Origin: Acidimicrobiales bacterium
GTDB lineage: Bacteria > Actinomycetota > Acidimicrobiia > Acidimicrobiales > UBA8190
Direction of reading: 5' to 3'
Assembly (NCBI GenBank): GCA_035531755.1
Contig: DATKSK010000035.1
Location: forward strand, 1-52,771
Length of the DNA stretch: 52,771 nt
Shown: positions 25,690 through 34,114 of the stretch, in pieces
Position numbering within the stretch: position 1 is the first letter of the stretch
How the letters are laid out: the number at the start of each line of letters is the position of its first letter
Notes under the pieces: model-generated
The model's database searches: none
Seen by the model: the letters and a program-made list of their open reading frames with translations, nothing else
What the model was told of the DNA's origin: nothing
Position numbers and translations under genes: made by a program

Positions 25690-26742
25690 TCAGGGGTGCC
25701 CCCCGCCGTTACCGCCGGGGAGCGCCTCGTTCCTCGTGACGGCGAGTTCGATGACGGACCCGGCGCCGGCGCCGTGCACTGCCACTGGCGCGAGGCCCGC
25801 CCTGGCTGCGAGCGCCGTGAGCTCGCCGAGGTCCCGCTCGCGCCCACCGAAGTAGGCGAGCATGAGCAGGCCCCGGGCGGTGTCGACGGCGTCGCCGTCA
25901 GAGGGGACCCGCTCCACGACGAGCACCCTGCCGTCCGGACGAGCGGCCTCGGCGCAACGCCGGAGGATGGCGGTGGCGGCGGCGTCGTCCCAGTTGTGGA
26001 GGACCTCGCACAGCAGGTACCCGTCGGCACCCGGGGGCAGCGGGTCGAAGAAGCTCCCGGCGACGGCGCCGGCCCGGCCGGACAGACCTGCCTCCTCCAG
26101 CACGACACCGGCGGCGCGTGCTGCCCCGGGGAGGTCGAGGACCGTGCCGTGCAGCGCGGGAAAGGCCCGCAACAGGGCGACCACGAGGGTGCCGTTCCCA
26201 CCTCCGACGTCGACGATGTGGCCGAGCGTCCCCCAGTCGAGGGCGGCCACGACGGCCGGGGCGTGGGCAGCGACGTCGGCGCCCATCATGGCGTCGAAGG
26301 CCTCGGTGCGGGTCGCGTCGGCGGACAGGTCCTCCCAGAAGGTGCGCCCGAACTGCGCCGGGAACCCCGCCCGCCCCGTGCGCACGGCGTGGAGCAGCTG
26401 CACGAAGGATTGGTCGGCACGACCCAGCGGACCGTCGATGTCCAGCCTGGCCCGCACGCTGTGGGGATGGTCGGAGCGAAGCGGACCGCCCACCGTCGTC
26501 AGCGCGTAGCCGCCCGCCCCGTCGGAGCCGAGCACCCCGACGGTGACCAGGTGGCGCAGCACCCGGTCGAGGGCGTCCGCGTCGGCGTGCACGGCGTCGG
26601 CCAATGCCGGTGCGGTCCGCGCCCCGCCGGCCACCTGGTCGGCGATGCGCAGCGTGGCCGCCACCCGGAGCGCCATCGGTGTCGCCAGGTCGGCCAGGGC
26701 CAGCACCCGGGCAGGGTCGTCGGTGGGGCCGTCCTCGCGCAC
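25690..26742 (-). CDS. SAM-dependent O-methyltransferase
   Basis: The product is 350 aa. The N-terminal winged-helix dimerisation domain (TPMALRVAATLRIADQVAGG ... RVLRHLVTVGVL) is followed by the SAM site HIVDVGGGNGTLVVAL (~175-190) and LCEVLHNWDDAAATAILRRC, in which the His is the usual catalytic base. This is the acetylserotonin/polyketide O-methyltransferase class that methylates small-molecule hydroxyls. It follows the acyltransferase by 15 nt and is the last gene of the FAR-ADH-LarA-PlsC unit, so it probably modifies the product of that pathway. Confidence 0.88.
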   Translation of the reverse strand: MREDGPTDDPARVLALADLATPMALRVAATLRIADQVAGGARTAPALADAVHADADALDRVLRHLVTVGVLGSDGAGGYALTTVGGPLRSDHPHSVRARLDIDGPLGRADQSFVQLLHAVRTGRAGFPAQFGRTFWEDLSADATRTEAFDAMMGADVAAHAPAVVAALDWGTLGHIVDVGGGNGTLVVALLRAFPALHGTVLDLPGAARAAGVVLEEAGLSGRAGAVAGSFFDPLPPGADGYLLCEVLHNWDDAAATAILRRCAEAARPDGRVLVVERVPSDGDAVDTARGLLMLAYFGGRERDLGELTALAARAGLAPVAVHGAGAGSVIELAVTRNEALPGGNGGGHP

Positions 26743-26757
26743 GGCGCCCCGGTCGAA

Positions 26758-27690
26758 TCAGTCGTCGGCGAGCGCCCAGCGCCCGGGGTCGTCGGTGTCG
26801 CCGCCCGGTGCGGGCCCGAGCGCCCAGGCCCGGCGCCAGGGCGACGCCTCGGGCCCTCGCGGCGAGGGGGTGCGTCCTGTGCCGGCGTGGCGGCGCGCCG
26901 TCCACCAGTCCGTGCGAGCCTCGTCGGCCAGCGTGGCCATGGCGGCGTCGATGCGCGCCTCGAGGCGACGGGCGTCCTCACCCTCGGCGGCGACGATGGG
27001 CGAGCCGACGGTGATGCGGGTCGGGCTCCGGCGCAGGCGTTCGCCGCCGCGGGGCAGGATCCGGTAGGTGCCGTCGATGTGCACCGGGACGACGGGGCGC
27101 CCGGTGCGGGTGGCGAGGTAGGCGGCACCGCCGCGCATGGCCTGGAACCACCCGTCGTGGGTCCGGCCCCCCTCGGGGTAGATGACGAGGTTCCAGCCGT
27201 CGCGCAGGAGGGCGGCCGCGCTCTCGGCCGAGCGGCGGTTCACGCGGTGGCGCTCGATGGGGATGGCGGCGAGGAACAAGGCCCACAGGTGGGCCTTCCA
27301 GCGGCGGTCGAAGAAGTGGTCGGCGGCGGCCGCGACCACGGTGCGGTGGCGCACGCTCGTCGGGAGCACCGACAACAGCAGGGGTGTGTCGACGTGGCTG
27401 GCGTGGTTGGCCACGTAGATGGCGGGCGCCTCCACGTGCTCGAGGATCTCGTTGCCGCGCACCGCCGGGGAGGCCATGACGTGGGCGAGCGGGCGCGTGA
27501 CGTTGTCGAGGACGACGGCCCGCAGCAGGCGGGCGGGGTAGCGCCGACTCCATTCCGTGTCGTACTCCACGCCGAGGTGGCGCTCGGGACGCGGGCGGTC
27601 GACGGTGACGGGCCACGTGGGCGCCGACCACGGGAACCCCTCGGGGCGCAACCGGCGTGCGCGCCTCATCAGGCGCTCCACCGCGCTCAC
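26758..27690 (-). CDS. PlsC-type lysophospholipid acyltransferase
   Basis: GTG 27690 (MSAVERLMRRARRLRP) has a GGGGGACGAG site; the frame stays open upstream through a tandem repeat, which would add an unlikely Cys/Asp/Leu-Arg repeat. The product is 310 aa. Acyltransferase block I is VANHASHVDTP (NHxxxxD, ~92) and block III is IYPEGGRTHDGW (~172); block IV VVPVHIDGTYRILP follows. The first ~55 residues are basic, with a membrane-associating segment near VVLDNVTRPLAHVM. It transfers a fatty acyl chain to a glycerol-phosphate or related alcohol acceptor. It lies in the minus-strand lipid operon. Confidence 0.85.
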   Translation of the reverse strand: MSAVERLMRRARRLRPEGFPWSAPTWPVTVDRPRPERHLGVEYDTEWSRRYPARLLRAVVLDNVTRPLAHVMASPAVRGNEILEHVEAPAIYVANHASHVDTPLLLSVLPTSVRHRTVVAAAADHFFDRRWKAHLWALFLAAIPIERHRVNRRSAESAAALLRDGWNLVIYPEGGRTHDGWFQAMRGGAAYLATRTGRPVVPVHIDGTYRILPRGGERLRRSPTRITVGSPIVAAEGEDARRLEARIDAAMATLADEARTDWWTARRHAGTGRTPSPRGPEASPWRRAWALGPAPGGDTDDPGRWALADD

Positions 27691-27770
27691 CTCGTCCCCC
27701 GTCCGCCCCTGGCGGATGACGACTTCGGTCCGGGACGCGGCCGCGCCGGGCGTCGTTCCGGGTCCCGAGG

Positions 27771-27840
27771 GGTCAGCGCACCGGGGGTCACCGCACCGGA
27801 GGTCAGCGCACCGGAGGTCAGCGCACCGGAGGTCACCGGA
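27771..27840. repeat. 15-bp tandem repeat, ~4.7 copies
   Basis: Units of GGTCAGCGCACCGGA (or one-base variants) start at 27771, 27786, 27801, 27816 and 27831. The array sits between the LarA-like gene and the acyltransferase, and the last partial unit supplies the TGA stop of the LarA-like gene (27833-27835). Confidence 0.85.
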
Positions 27841-29419
27841 CGTCGGCCATGAGTAGCGGGGGCGAATGCAGGTGCGTGATGGTCGGGTCCGGCCCCACCA
27901 CGTCACTCGCCATCTCGAGCGCGTCGGCCATCGACGACGCCGGCTTGAACCCGAGACGGCGCACGGCGGCCCGGTCGCCGCCGACGATGATCACGGCCCC
28001 GACGTGCTCGAGGGCATGCGCGCACCAGTACCACATGTAGAAGGGGTGTACCCCGTGGTACGCGTTGCCGGTGCGGTAGAGGTGCACGTACCAGGGGTCG
28101 GTGGCGAAGGACTCCTCGTACTTGCCGATCTCGTTCGGGTCGGTGGTCTCGGCCAGGACCTGCTCGAAGAAGTCGATGTAGCTCGGGTGGTGTCCCGGGT
28201 GGAAGGCCCACGGCGTGGGGTGGCTCATGATGACCACGCCGCCCTCGCGCACGATGGGGCGGCCCCGGTACATGTTGAAGAAGTACCCGAGGCCGAGGCA
28301 CGCCACCAAGATGGGGTTCATGATCGAGTTGACGTTGTACGGGCAGATGTAGGGCAGGCCCATGGTCAGCACGTCACTCTGCCCGTCGACCTCGAGCAAC
28401 TGCTGTGCGTAGACGTTCTCCGTGGTGCGGGCGTGCACCGCCTCCACCTCACCGGCCTGCACCGAGGTCATGCGGTGCGGGGCCTTGATGGAGTGGAAGA
28501 TCGTGCGCGCCACCCGTGGGGGGGTCGCCGCCAGGACCTTCGACGACGCCAGGAAGGCGGCCCGGTCCCGGGCCCCCCACTCCCACTCGCGCCGCTGGAG
28601 GAAGCGGAACTGCTCGGGGAAGGTGTCGGTGTTGAGCGTCGTCTCGATCTGGAACACCTTGACGCCCGACGCCGCGATGAGCCGACCCATGCGCCAGTTC
28701 GACGAGTGCAGCTCGGAGCGGTGCTGGTCCATGAACGACCGGCTGTGCGCCATGGTCCGGGCATTGTGGTGGTGGCGGAGGCTCTTGTAGCTGGCGAGCC
28801 CCGTGGCCACCGACTTGTGGCCGCCGTCCATGGCCACCAGGTTGATGTTCACGTACACGAGGAGATCGGACTCCGCGGCGCGCTTGTTGATCTCGACGTC
28901 CTCGCCCTGCTCGGTGAGCCCGAGGTGGACGAGCTGGTCGGGGTCCTCGGCGTCGTGCTGCCACAGCAGGCCGTGCGGCGCGAAGGCGTCGTAGACGCGG
29001 TCGCCCAGCGCGTGGCGGAGTTCGGCGTCTGTCATGCGCCGGTGCAGCGCCAGGGCGGCGATGAGCACGACGTCGTCCACCCCCGCCTCGGCGGCCACGT
29101 CGAGCACCTGCTCGATGACGAGCTGGCGCACATCGGGGCGGCGCATGGGCGGGAGGGGCAGCGACACGTCGTCGAAGGCGATGGTGAGCCGCATGCCGGG
29201 GCGCAGCTGCGAGGCCAGCGGTTCGGCGTCACCGAGCGGGTTCGCCAGCGCCTGGCGGATGGCGCCCACGGGGTCGGCCAGCGCGTCGAACGGCTCGGGG
29301 GCGTACAGCACGCGGCTCCCGGTCGGCAGCCGCTCCAGGCGATAGCCCTCGCCGTGCCAGAAGAGCGTCGGTGGGGTGGAGCGGTCCACCTCGAGGACGA
29401 AGCCGGGCCTCGGGCTCAT
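27833..29419 (-). CDS. LarA-family (nickel-pincer lactate-racemase-like) protein
   Basis: ATG 29419 overlaps the previous gene's stop (ATGA); AAGGACG lies upstream. The product is 528 aa, about 100 longer than LarA (~425). The N-terminal domain (DUF2088) contains IAFDDVSLPLPPMRRPDVRQ and VDDVVLIAALALHRRMTDAE, parallel to the LarA 'DxTRPxP' and 'AxGxHR' motifs. The central INLVAMDGGHKSVATGLASY then SLRHHHN matches the LarA G-G-x-K-S ... N-H-N segment, whose Lys anchors the nickel-pincer cofactor. The C-terminal region is divergent and His/Trp/Tyr-rich. Known LarA homologues racemise or epimerise 2-hydroxyacids. No larB, larC or larE lies in this window. Confidence 0.75.
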   Translation of the reverse strand: MSPRPGFVLEVDRSTPPTLFWHGEGYRLERLPTGSRVLYAPEPFDALADPVGAIRQALANPLGDAEPLASQLRPGMRLTIAFDDVSLPLPPMRRPDVRQLVIEQVLDVAAEAGVDDVVLIAALALHRRMTDAELRHALGDRVYDAFAPHGLLWQHDAEDPDQLVHLGLTEQGEDVEINKRAAESDLLVYVNINLVAMDGGHKSVATGLASYKSLRHHHNARTMAHSRSFMDQHRSELHSSNWRMGRLIAASGVKVFQIETTLNTDTFPEQFRFLQRREWEWGARDRAAFLASSKVLAATPPRVARTIFHSIKAPHRMTSVQAGEVEAVHARTTENVYAQQLLEVDGQSDVLTMGLPYICPYNVNSIMNPILVACLGLGYFFNMYRGRPIVREGGVVIMSHPTPWAFHPGHHPSYIDFFEQVLAETTDPNEIGKYEESFATDPWYVHLYRTGNAYHGVHPFYMWYWCAHALEHVGAVIIVGGDRAAVRRLGFKPASSMADALEMASDVVGPDPTITHLHSPPLLMADVR

Positions 29420-30777
29420 GGGACGCGTCCTTTCGTGGCCGTCGGGCCTGTCGTGGCGGGGCCACGGGCCCCGTGGCGGGCGCCGGCGCGCAGGTCGAAG
29501 ACCACCTTGACCGCTCCCCGGCGCCCGGCGGCGCCGGCGTGGGCGAGGGCTTCCTCGAAGTGCTCCAGCGGGTAGTGCGCCGAGACCAGCCGACCGAGGC
29601 CGGCCGCGGCCACAACGTCCATGGCGATGTCGAAGGTCCGCCGCAGGGTCCCGCCCACGTCCTCGACGCCGTAGGCGTAGGCGCCGGTGACCGCCACCTC
29701 GCGGTGCCACAGCGAGGCCAGGTCCACGCTCACGCGCCCGGGCATGCCCACCAGCACGACCCGCCCCCGGGGCCGCACCATGGTGAGCGCCTGGGCCAAG
29801 GACTCGTCGCTGCCAACGCAGTCCACCACCACGTCGGCCCCCCCGGTGAGGGTCCCCGACACCGACAACGAACGCGAGCGTCGCCGCACGGCACGCGCCA
29901 GCTGTCCGGGCTCGACCACCACGTCCGCCCCGAGCTCCTCGGCCAGGCGACGCTGGTGGGCGTAGCGGGCGCCGACGAGCAGGGTGTCGGGCGCGGCGAG
30001 GCGCCGCAGGGCCGCCACCGTGCACAGGCCCAGCGTCCCGGCCCCGAGCACCGCCACGGTGTCCCCGGCCTCGACCTCGGCGTCGACGGCGGCGTGCACG
30101 GCGCAGGCGGTGGGCTCCACCATCACGGCGTCCTCGTCCGACATGGCGTCGGGCACCCGGTGCAGCTGCGCCTCGTGGGCCACGAGCCCACCGGCTGACC
30201 AACCCCCGCCGGTGTCGCTGCAGAAGCCGATCTGCAGGCCGGGCGACAGATGGCCGAACGCCACGCGCTCGCACCCGCCGGTGCGGCCCGCGGCGCACGC
30301 CGCACAGAGCGGCTGGATGCCGCGGGCCACGCAGCCCAGCACGGGCTCGATGACGACGCGCGTCCCGACGCCACCGACCGGAGTGCCGCCGACCGCAGTG
30401 CCGCCGACCGGAGTGCCGCCGACCGGAGTGCCGCCGACCGGATTGGCGTCGCCGGGGACGCCGGTTCCGGGGACGCCGGTTCCGGGGATGCCGTCCTCGA
30501 GGATGCCGACCACCTCGTGGCCGGGGACGAAGGGGAAGCTCACCACGTCCTCGAAGTAGCGCGAGCTGCGGCCGTCGATGGTGGAGAGGTCCGACCCGCA
30601 GATCCCCGCCAGCAGCGGCTGCACCCGGTGCCATCCGGGACCGGGGAGGTCGGGGGGCGTGACGTCGGTGAGCCGCAGGGGGCCGACGGCCGCGCCACGG
30701 CCCGAGCCGCCGATGGCCGAGGCCAGCCGGGAGGCGGCGAAGCGCGGCAGGTTGCGTTCGAACAGCAGGCCCTTCAT
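29416..30777 (-). CDS. Zinc-dependent alcohol dehydrogenase with repeat insertion
   Basis: The product is 453 aa, about 100 longer than a typical medium-chain dehydrogenase. Catalytic zinc residues are in AGICGSDLSTIDG (Cys) and FVPGHEVVG (His-Glu). The structural zinc lobe has four Cys in CVARGIQPLCAACAAGRTGG C. The NAD(P) fold is VAVLGAGTLGLCTVAALRRL. Between the catalytic His-Glu motif and the structural zinc lobe (residues ~96-136) lies a low-complexity stretch of GTGVP and GGTPV units encoded by a 15-bp tandem repeat. It probably oxidises or reduces an alcohol made by the FAR gene just upstream (10 nt away). Confidence 0.88.
   Translation of the reverse strand: MKGLLFERNLPRFAASRLASAIGGSGRGAAVGPLRLTDVTPPDLPGPGWHRVQPLLAGICGSDLSTIDGRSSRYFEDVVSFPFVPGHEVVGILEDGIPGTGVPGTGVPGDANPVGGTPVGGTPVGGTAVGGTPVGGVGTRVVIEPVLGCVARGIQPLCAACAAGRTGGCERVAFGHLSPGLQIGFCSDTGGGWSAGGLVAHEAQLHRVPDAMSDEDAVMVEPTACAVHAAVDAEVEAGDTVAVLGAGTLGLCTVAALRRLAAPDTLLVGARYAHQRRLAEELGADVVVEPGQLARAVRRRSRSLSVSGTLTGGADVVVDCVGSDESLAQALTMVRPRGRVVLVGMPGRVSVDLASLWHREVAVTGAYAYGVEDVGGTLRRTFDIAMDVVAAAGLGRLVSAHYPLEHFEEALAHAGAAGRRGAVKVVFDLRAGARHGARGPATTGPTATKGRVP
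30370..30489. repeat. In-frame 15-bp tandem repeat inside the alcohol dehydrogenase
   Basis: Eight 15-bp units: five variants of GCCGCCGACCGGAGT (30370-30444) and three variants of GCCGGTTCCGGGGAC (30445-30489). Unit length is a multiple of three, so copy-number changes keep the reading frame. Confidence 0.9.
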
Positions 30778-30787
30778 GGCGTGCCCG

Positions 30788-33355
30788 TCATCGCATGCCC
30801 TCGACCCGGGCCCACCAACGCGACGCGTCGAGGTCGACGGGACCGTAGGGGAGGGGTGGGCGGGCGCCGCCCCCGGCCTTGTCCCACTGCTCGACGTGCC
30901 AGCCCCGGCGCCGCGCGATCGTCGCCAGCCGGGCCTCGGGGTTGACCGCCACCGGGAACCCGACGCACTCGAGCAGGGGCAGGTCTGACGCCGAGTCGGC
31001 GTAGGCGACGGACTCGCCCAGGTCGAGGCCTTCGGCGGCGGCGTACTCGGCCAGCACCAGCGCCCGGGCCTCGCCCGTGGGCGGGAGCCGGTCGAGGCGG
31101 CCCGTCAGGCGGCCGTCGGCGTCCTCGCCCAGCCGGGCGCACACCACCTCGTCGAAGAGCGTCCGCAACGGCTCCACCACGAAGTCGAGCGCACCGGTGA
31201 TGAGCACCGTGCGGTGCCCGAGCGCCCGGTGCGCCCGCACCCGGGCGATGCCGGCGGGGAACGACTTGCGTAGCAGCAGGTGGTGGAACATCTCGGCGGC
31301 GTCCCGGCGCAGCAGCTCGGCGGGGGCGCCGTCGTAGCGCCGGTAGAAGTTGCGCAGGAAGTCGCCGCGGTCGCGCCGGTCGAGGGCGAGCAGCTGCGGG
31401 GCCTCGCGCAGGATCCGGGCCGTGAGCCGGACGCGCTCGCCGACCGGCAGGTGTCGCCCCGCCAGCCAGGCGTAGGACTCCACCACGTTGGAGGCCACGA
31501 GTGTGTTCTCGAGGTCGAAGGCGGCCAGGTGGCGCTCGGGGGACAGGATGGCGGTGCGCGCCCGGTCGGAGCGGCTGGCCATGGTCGAGCGGCGCGGCGA
31601 CGACCGCACCCGGGCGTGCTCCACCACCGACGGGAGGTGCACGTCGTGCACGTAGCTCGGCCACGAGATCACCGCGGGGTCGAAACAGAAGGTGTCGCGA
31701 TCGGTGGGCGAGAGCCGCTCCCACAGCGCCACCAGGCGGGTCACGTCGAAGTGCGCCTCGGTCTCGGTGTAGGCGCCGTAGAGCTCGGTGTAGCCGAGCG
31801 CGCGCTCGGCCTGGGCCCGCCGCTCCTCCACACGCGCCGCGAACTCGGCCCGCTCGCCGCGCACGGGCAGCGCGCCGAGCACGCGCTCGGCCGTCGACAG
31901 TGCCTTGGTGGCCCGTTGGAGCTGGCGCTGGACGCGGCCGCGCCCGGGGAAGGACCACTCGGGCACCATGATCGGCTGCCCGTCGGCGTCGTACAGCGGG
32001 TGCTCCGAGAACCACGAGCGCACCAGGTCGACGAGCTGCCCGTAGCGCAGGGGGTTCCGGACGCTGGAGGCCACGTGGTACACCGACGGGCCCCCGGGGT
32101 CGGGCCCGGCCGCCGCCACCGTGATGATGGCGGCCACCACCATGTCGACGGGGATGACGTCCACGACGCCCTCGGGGACGCCGGGGAACTCGCGCAACAG
32201 GCCCCGTCCGTAGGAGACGATGATGGGCTCGGCCATGCGGAAGCCCCGGATCCACCCGGGGCGGGGCTCGGCCAGCGACGACTCGATGATCGACGGCCGC
32301 ACGATGGTCGTGGGCACCCCGGCATGGGAGCTCACGAGGGCGCGCTCGCCCAGTGCCTTGGTGAAGGCGTAGGCGTCGGGCCACCCGAGCGCCTGGGCGC
32401 GGGCCCGGCCGGTGTCGACGAGCTGCGTGCGAACCCACTCGTCGCGCACCTTCTCGGCTCGCTCGGCGAGGAGGTGCGTGCCGGCTGCGCCCAGCTCGGC
32501 GCGCGCCCGCTTGGTGAACTGTCGGAGGCGCTCGGGCGATCGGGACGCCGCCTCCAGATCGGCGCGCAGTCGCCGGGCGGCGGCCACCTCGGCGTCGATG
32601 TCGACCTCGGTGGTGACGGTGGTGTGCGTGCGGGCCCTGGCGCCCGAGGCCATCGCCACGGTGGCGAGCGTCTCGGTGGCGTCCCCTTGGTGGGTGCCGG
32701 CGACGTACGCCGTCGAGACCGACACGAGGTGCGTGGCGCGACGGTCGGGGAAGTCCGTGGCACGATCCGCGGCCACCGACTCGATGGCGGCCGCGACCCG
32801 CGACGGGCCCAGCAGGTTCACCTCGACGGCGGTGTCGAGGGGCGCGTCGAACGCCACCGTGGCGGCCGAGTGCACGACCACGTCGCACGAGGCGAGCACC
32901 CGCCTGCCCTCGTCGTCGAGCCCCAGGCCGTCGCGGCCCACGTCCCCGGCGACGGCGGAGAGCCGACCGGCGAGGTGCGCCTCGAAGCCCGCCCCCAACT
33001 CGGTGCGCAGGCGGTCGAAGCAGTCGTTGCGGACGATCTCGCGCGCCAGGCGGGCGGCGGCGTCGGAGCGCCTGGTGGGCCGGACGAGCACCACGACCTC
33101 GCAACCGGGGACGGTGCGCACCAGTCGCTCCACGAGGGCCGTCCCGAGGAAGCCCGTTGCCCCCGTCACGAAGATGCGGGCGCCGTCGAGGGCGCTGAGG
33201 ATGTCGAGGGCGTCGAGGACGGTCGCGGTGGCGTGCGCGTCGACGGTGGCGTGCGCGCCGAGGGCAGAGGCGGCGGTGGCGGGGCTGGCCCCCGACGGGG
33301 GATCGTCCGGCCCGGGTGTCCCGGACCGTGCTGAGGGGGTCGTCACCTCGGCCAC
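30788..33355 (-). CDS. Fatty acyl-CoA reductase / HAD hydrolase fusion
   Basis: The start is GTG 33355; the product is 855 aa. Residues ~55-590: male-sterility/FAR-type extended SDR with TGATGFLGTALVERLVR (NADP site), VVVLVRPTRRSDAAARL, a HLVSVSTAYVAG segment and the catalytic pair in WPDAYAFTKALGE (Y-x-x-x-K, ~327). Residues ~600-840: HAD-IB phosphatase-like domain, AAFDLENTLVASN (the DxDxT motif reads D-L-E-N-T), TVLITGALDFVVEPL and AYADSASDLPLLE. FAR domains reduce fatty acyl-CoA to an aldehyde or alcohol; the HAD domain could remove a phosphate. It is the first gene of the TetR-opposed operon. The N-terminal ~40 residues are Ala/Ser/Pro-rich and probably disordered. Confidence 0.87.
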   Translation of the reverse strand: MAEVTTPSARSGTPGPDDPPSGASPATAASALGAHATVDAHATATVLDALDILSALDGARIFVTGATGFLGTALVERLVRTVPGCEVVVLVRPTRRSDAAARLAREIVRNDCFDRLRTELGAGFEAHLAGRLSAVAGDVGRDGLGLDDEGRRVLASCDVVVHSAATVAFDAPLDTAVEVNLLGPSRVAAAIESVAADRATDFPDRRATHLVSVSTAYVAGTHQGDATETLATVAMASGARARTHTTVTTEVDIDAEVAAARRLRADLEAASRSPERLRQFTKRARAELGAAGTHLLAERAEKVRDEWVRTQLVDTGRARAQALGWPDAYAFTKALGERALVSSHAGVPTTIVRPSIIESSLAEPRPGWIRGFRMAEPIIVSYGRGLLREFPGVPEGVVDVIPVDMVVAAIITVAAAGPDPGGPSVYHVASSVRNPLRYGQLVDLVRSWFSEHPLYDADGQPIMVPEWSFPGRGRVQRQLQRATKALSTAERVLGALPVRGERAEFAARVEERRAQAERALGYTELYGAYTETEAHFDVTRLVALWERLSPTDRDTFCFDPAVISWPSYVHDVHLPSVVEHARVRSSPRRSTMASRSDRARTAILSPERHLAAFDLENTLVASNVVESYAWLAGRHLPVGERVRLTARILREAPQLLALDRRDRGDFLRNFYRRYDGAPAELLRRDAAEMFHHLLLRKSFPAGIARVRAHRALGHRTVLITGALDFVVEPLRTLFDEVVCARLGEDADGRLTGRLDRLPPTGEARALVLAEYAAAEGLDLGESVAYADSASDLPLLECVGFPVAVNPEARLATIARRRGWHVEQWDKAGGGARPPLPYGPVDLDASRWWARVEGMR

Positions 33356-33364
33356 CGTCTCTGT

Positions 33365-33378
33365 CTACCATATGGTAG
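33365..33378. promoter_or_regulatory. Perfect 14-bp palindrome, probable TetR operator
   Basis: CTACCATATGGTAG is self-complementary and fills most of the 23-nt gap between the divergent TetR gene (GTG 33379) and the FAR-HAD gene (GTG 33355). A TetR dimer bound here would block both transcripts. The TetR start directly abuts the palindrome with no ribosome site, so either it is translated from a leaderless mRNA or the real start is the GTG a few codons later. Confidence 0.65.
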
Positions 33379-34098
33379 GTGAGCGCATCGGACGCCGGCC
33401 GGCGAGTGGGTGCGGAGCGCCCCGAGGGAGGTACGGCCGAGCGCATCCTCGATGCCGCCCTGGTGTCGTTCGGCTCGCGTGGCTACGAAGCGACGTCCCT
33501 CGACGCCCTCGCCGAGTCGTTGGGCGTGCGCAAGCAGTCGATCCTCTACTGGTTCCCCTCGAAGGACGCGCTGCTGGAGGCGCTCATCGACCGTTCCGCC
33601 GGGGAGCTGGCGGCGGCCCTCGAGGCATCCCTGGCGAGCGCCGGCTCCGGTTGGGCGCGCGTGGAGGCGGTCGTGCGGTCGGTCTTCCGGCTGGCGGCGC
33701 GCCGCCCCGAGCTCCTTGGCCTGCTGCGCGAGGTCGGACGCCTGGGCCCGCCGTCGGCCACCCGCCTGATGCTCGTGCTGGAGCCCCTCGTGCAGCGGGC
33801 GTCGGCCTTCCTCGAGGAAGAGATGGATGCCGGGCACATGCGTCGCCACGAGCCCCGCCTGCTGCTGCTGGCCATCTACTCCACCGTGGTCGGGATGATC
33901 ACCGAGGTCGAGGTGCTCCGGGCGCTCGGCGAGGAGCCGACGGCGCGGTCGCTGGTGCGGCGCCGGCAGGAGATCCTGCGGCTCCTGCGCTCGGCGCTGC
34001 TCGTCGACAGCGGGGACGGCGCCGGGGGCGGCCCGGGTCCGGGCGGAACGAGAAGCGCGGGCGGCGCGCCAGGCGTGGGCGGCGCGGCGCGGGGGTGA
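33379..34098 (+). CDS. TetR-family transcriptional regulator
   Basis: The product is 239 aa from GTG 33379; a second GTG (33406) would give a product about 9 residues shorter. The HTH region is AERILDAALVSFGSRGYEAT then SLDALAESLGVRKQSILYWF, a textbook TetR DNA-binding domain. The C-terminal ligand domain is helical, and the last ~30 residues are Gly/Ala-rich and probably disordered. It is divergent from the FAR-HAD operon and is the likely repressor of it. Many TetR proteins of this type bind acyl-CoA or fatty acids, which would suit the neighbours, but the ligand is unproven. Confidence 0.92.
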   Translation: MSASDAGRRVGAERPEGGTAERILDAALVSFGSRGYEATSLDALAESLGVRKQSILYWFPSKDALLEALIDRSAGELAAALEASLASAGSGWARVEAVVRSVFRLAARRPELLGLLREVGRLGPPSATRLMLVLEPLVQRASAFLEEEMDAGHMRRHEPRLLLLAIYSTVVGMITEVEVLRALGEEPTARSLVRRRQEILRLLRSALLVDSGDGAGGGPGPGGTRSAGGAPGVGGAARG

Positions 34099-34114
34099 CG
34101 GGCCCGCGGCGCGC

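Noticed and set aside
27691-27840. Longer N-terminus for the PlsC-type gene, reading through the tandem repeat
   Set aside because: It would encode a repeated D-L-R-C-A pattern unlike the family, and a good ribosome site supports GTG 27690.
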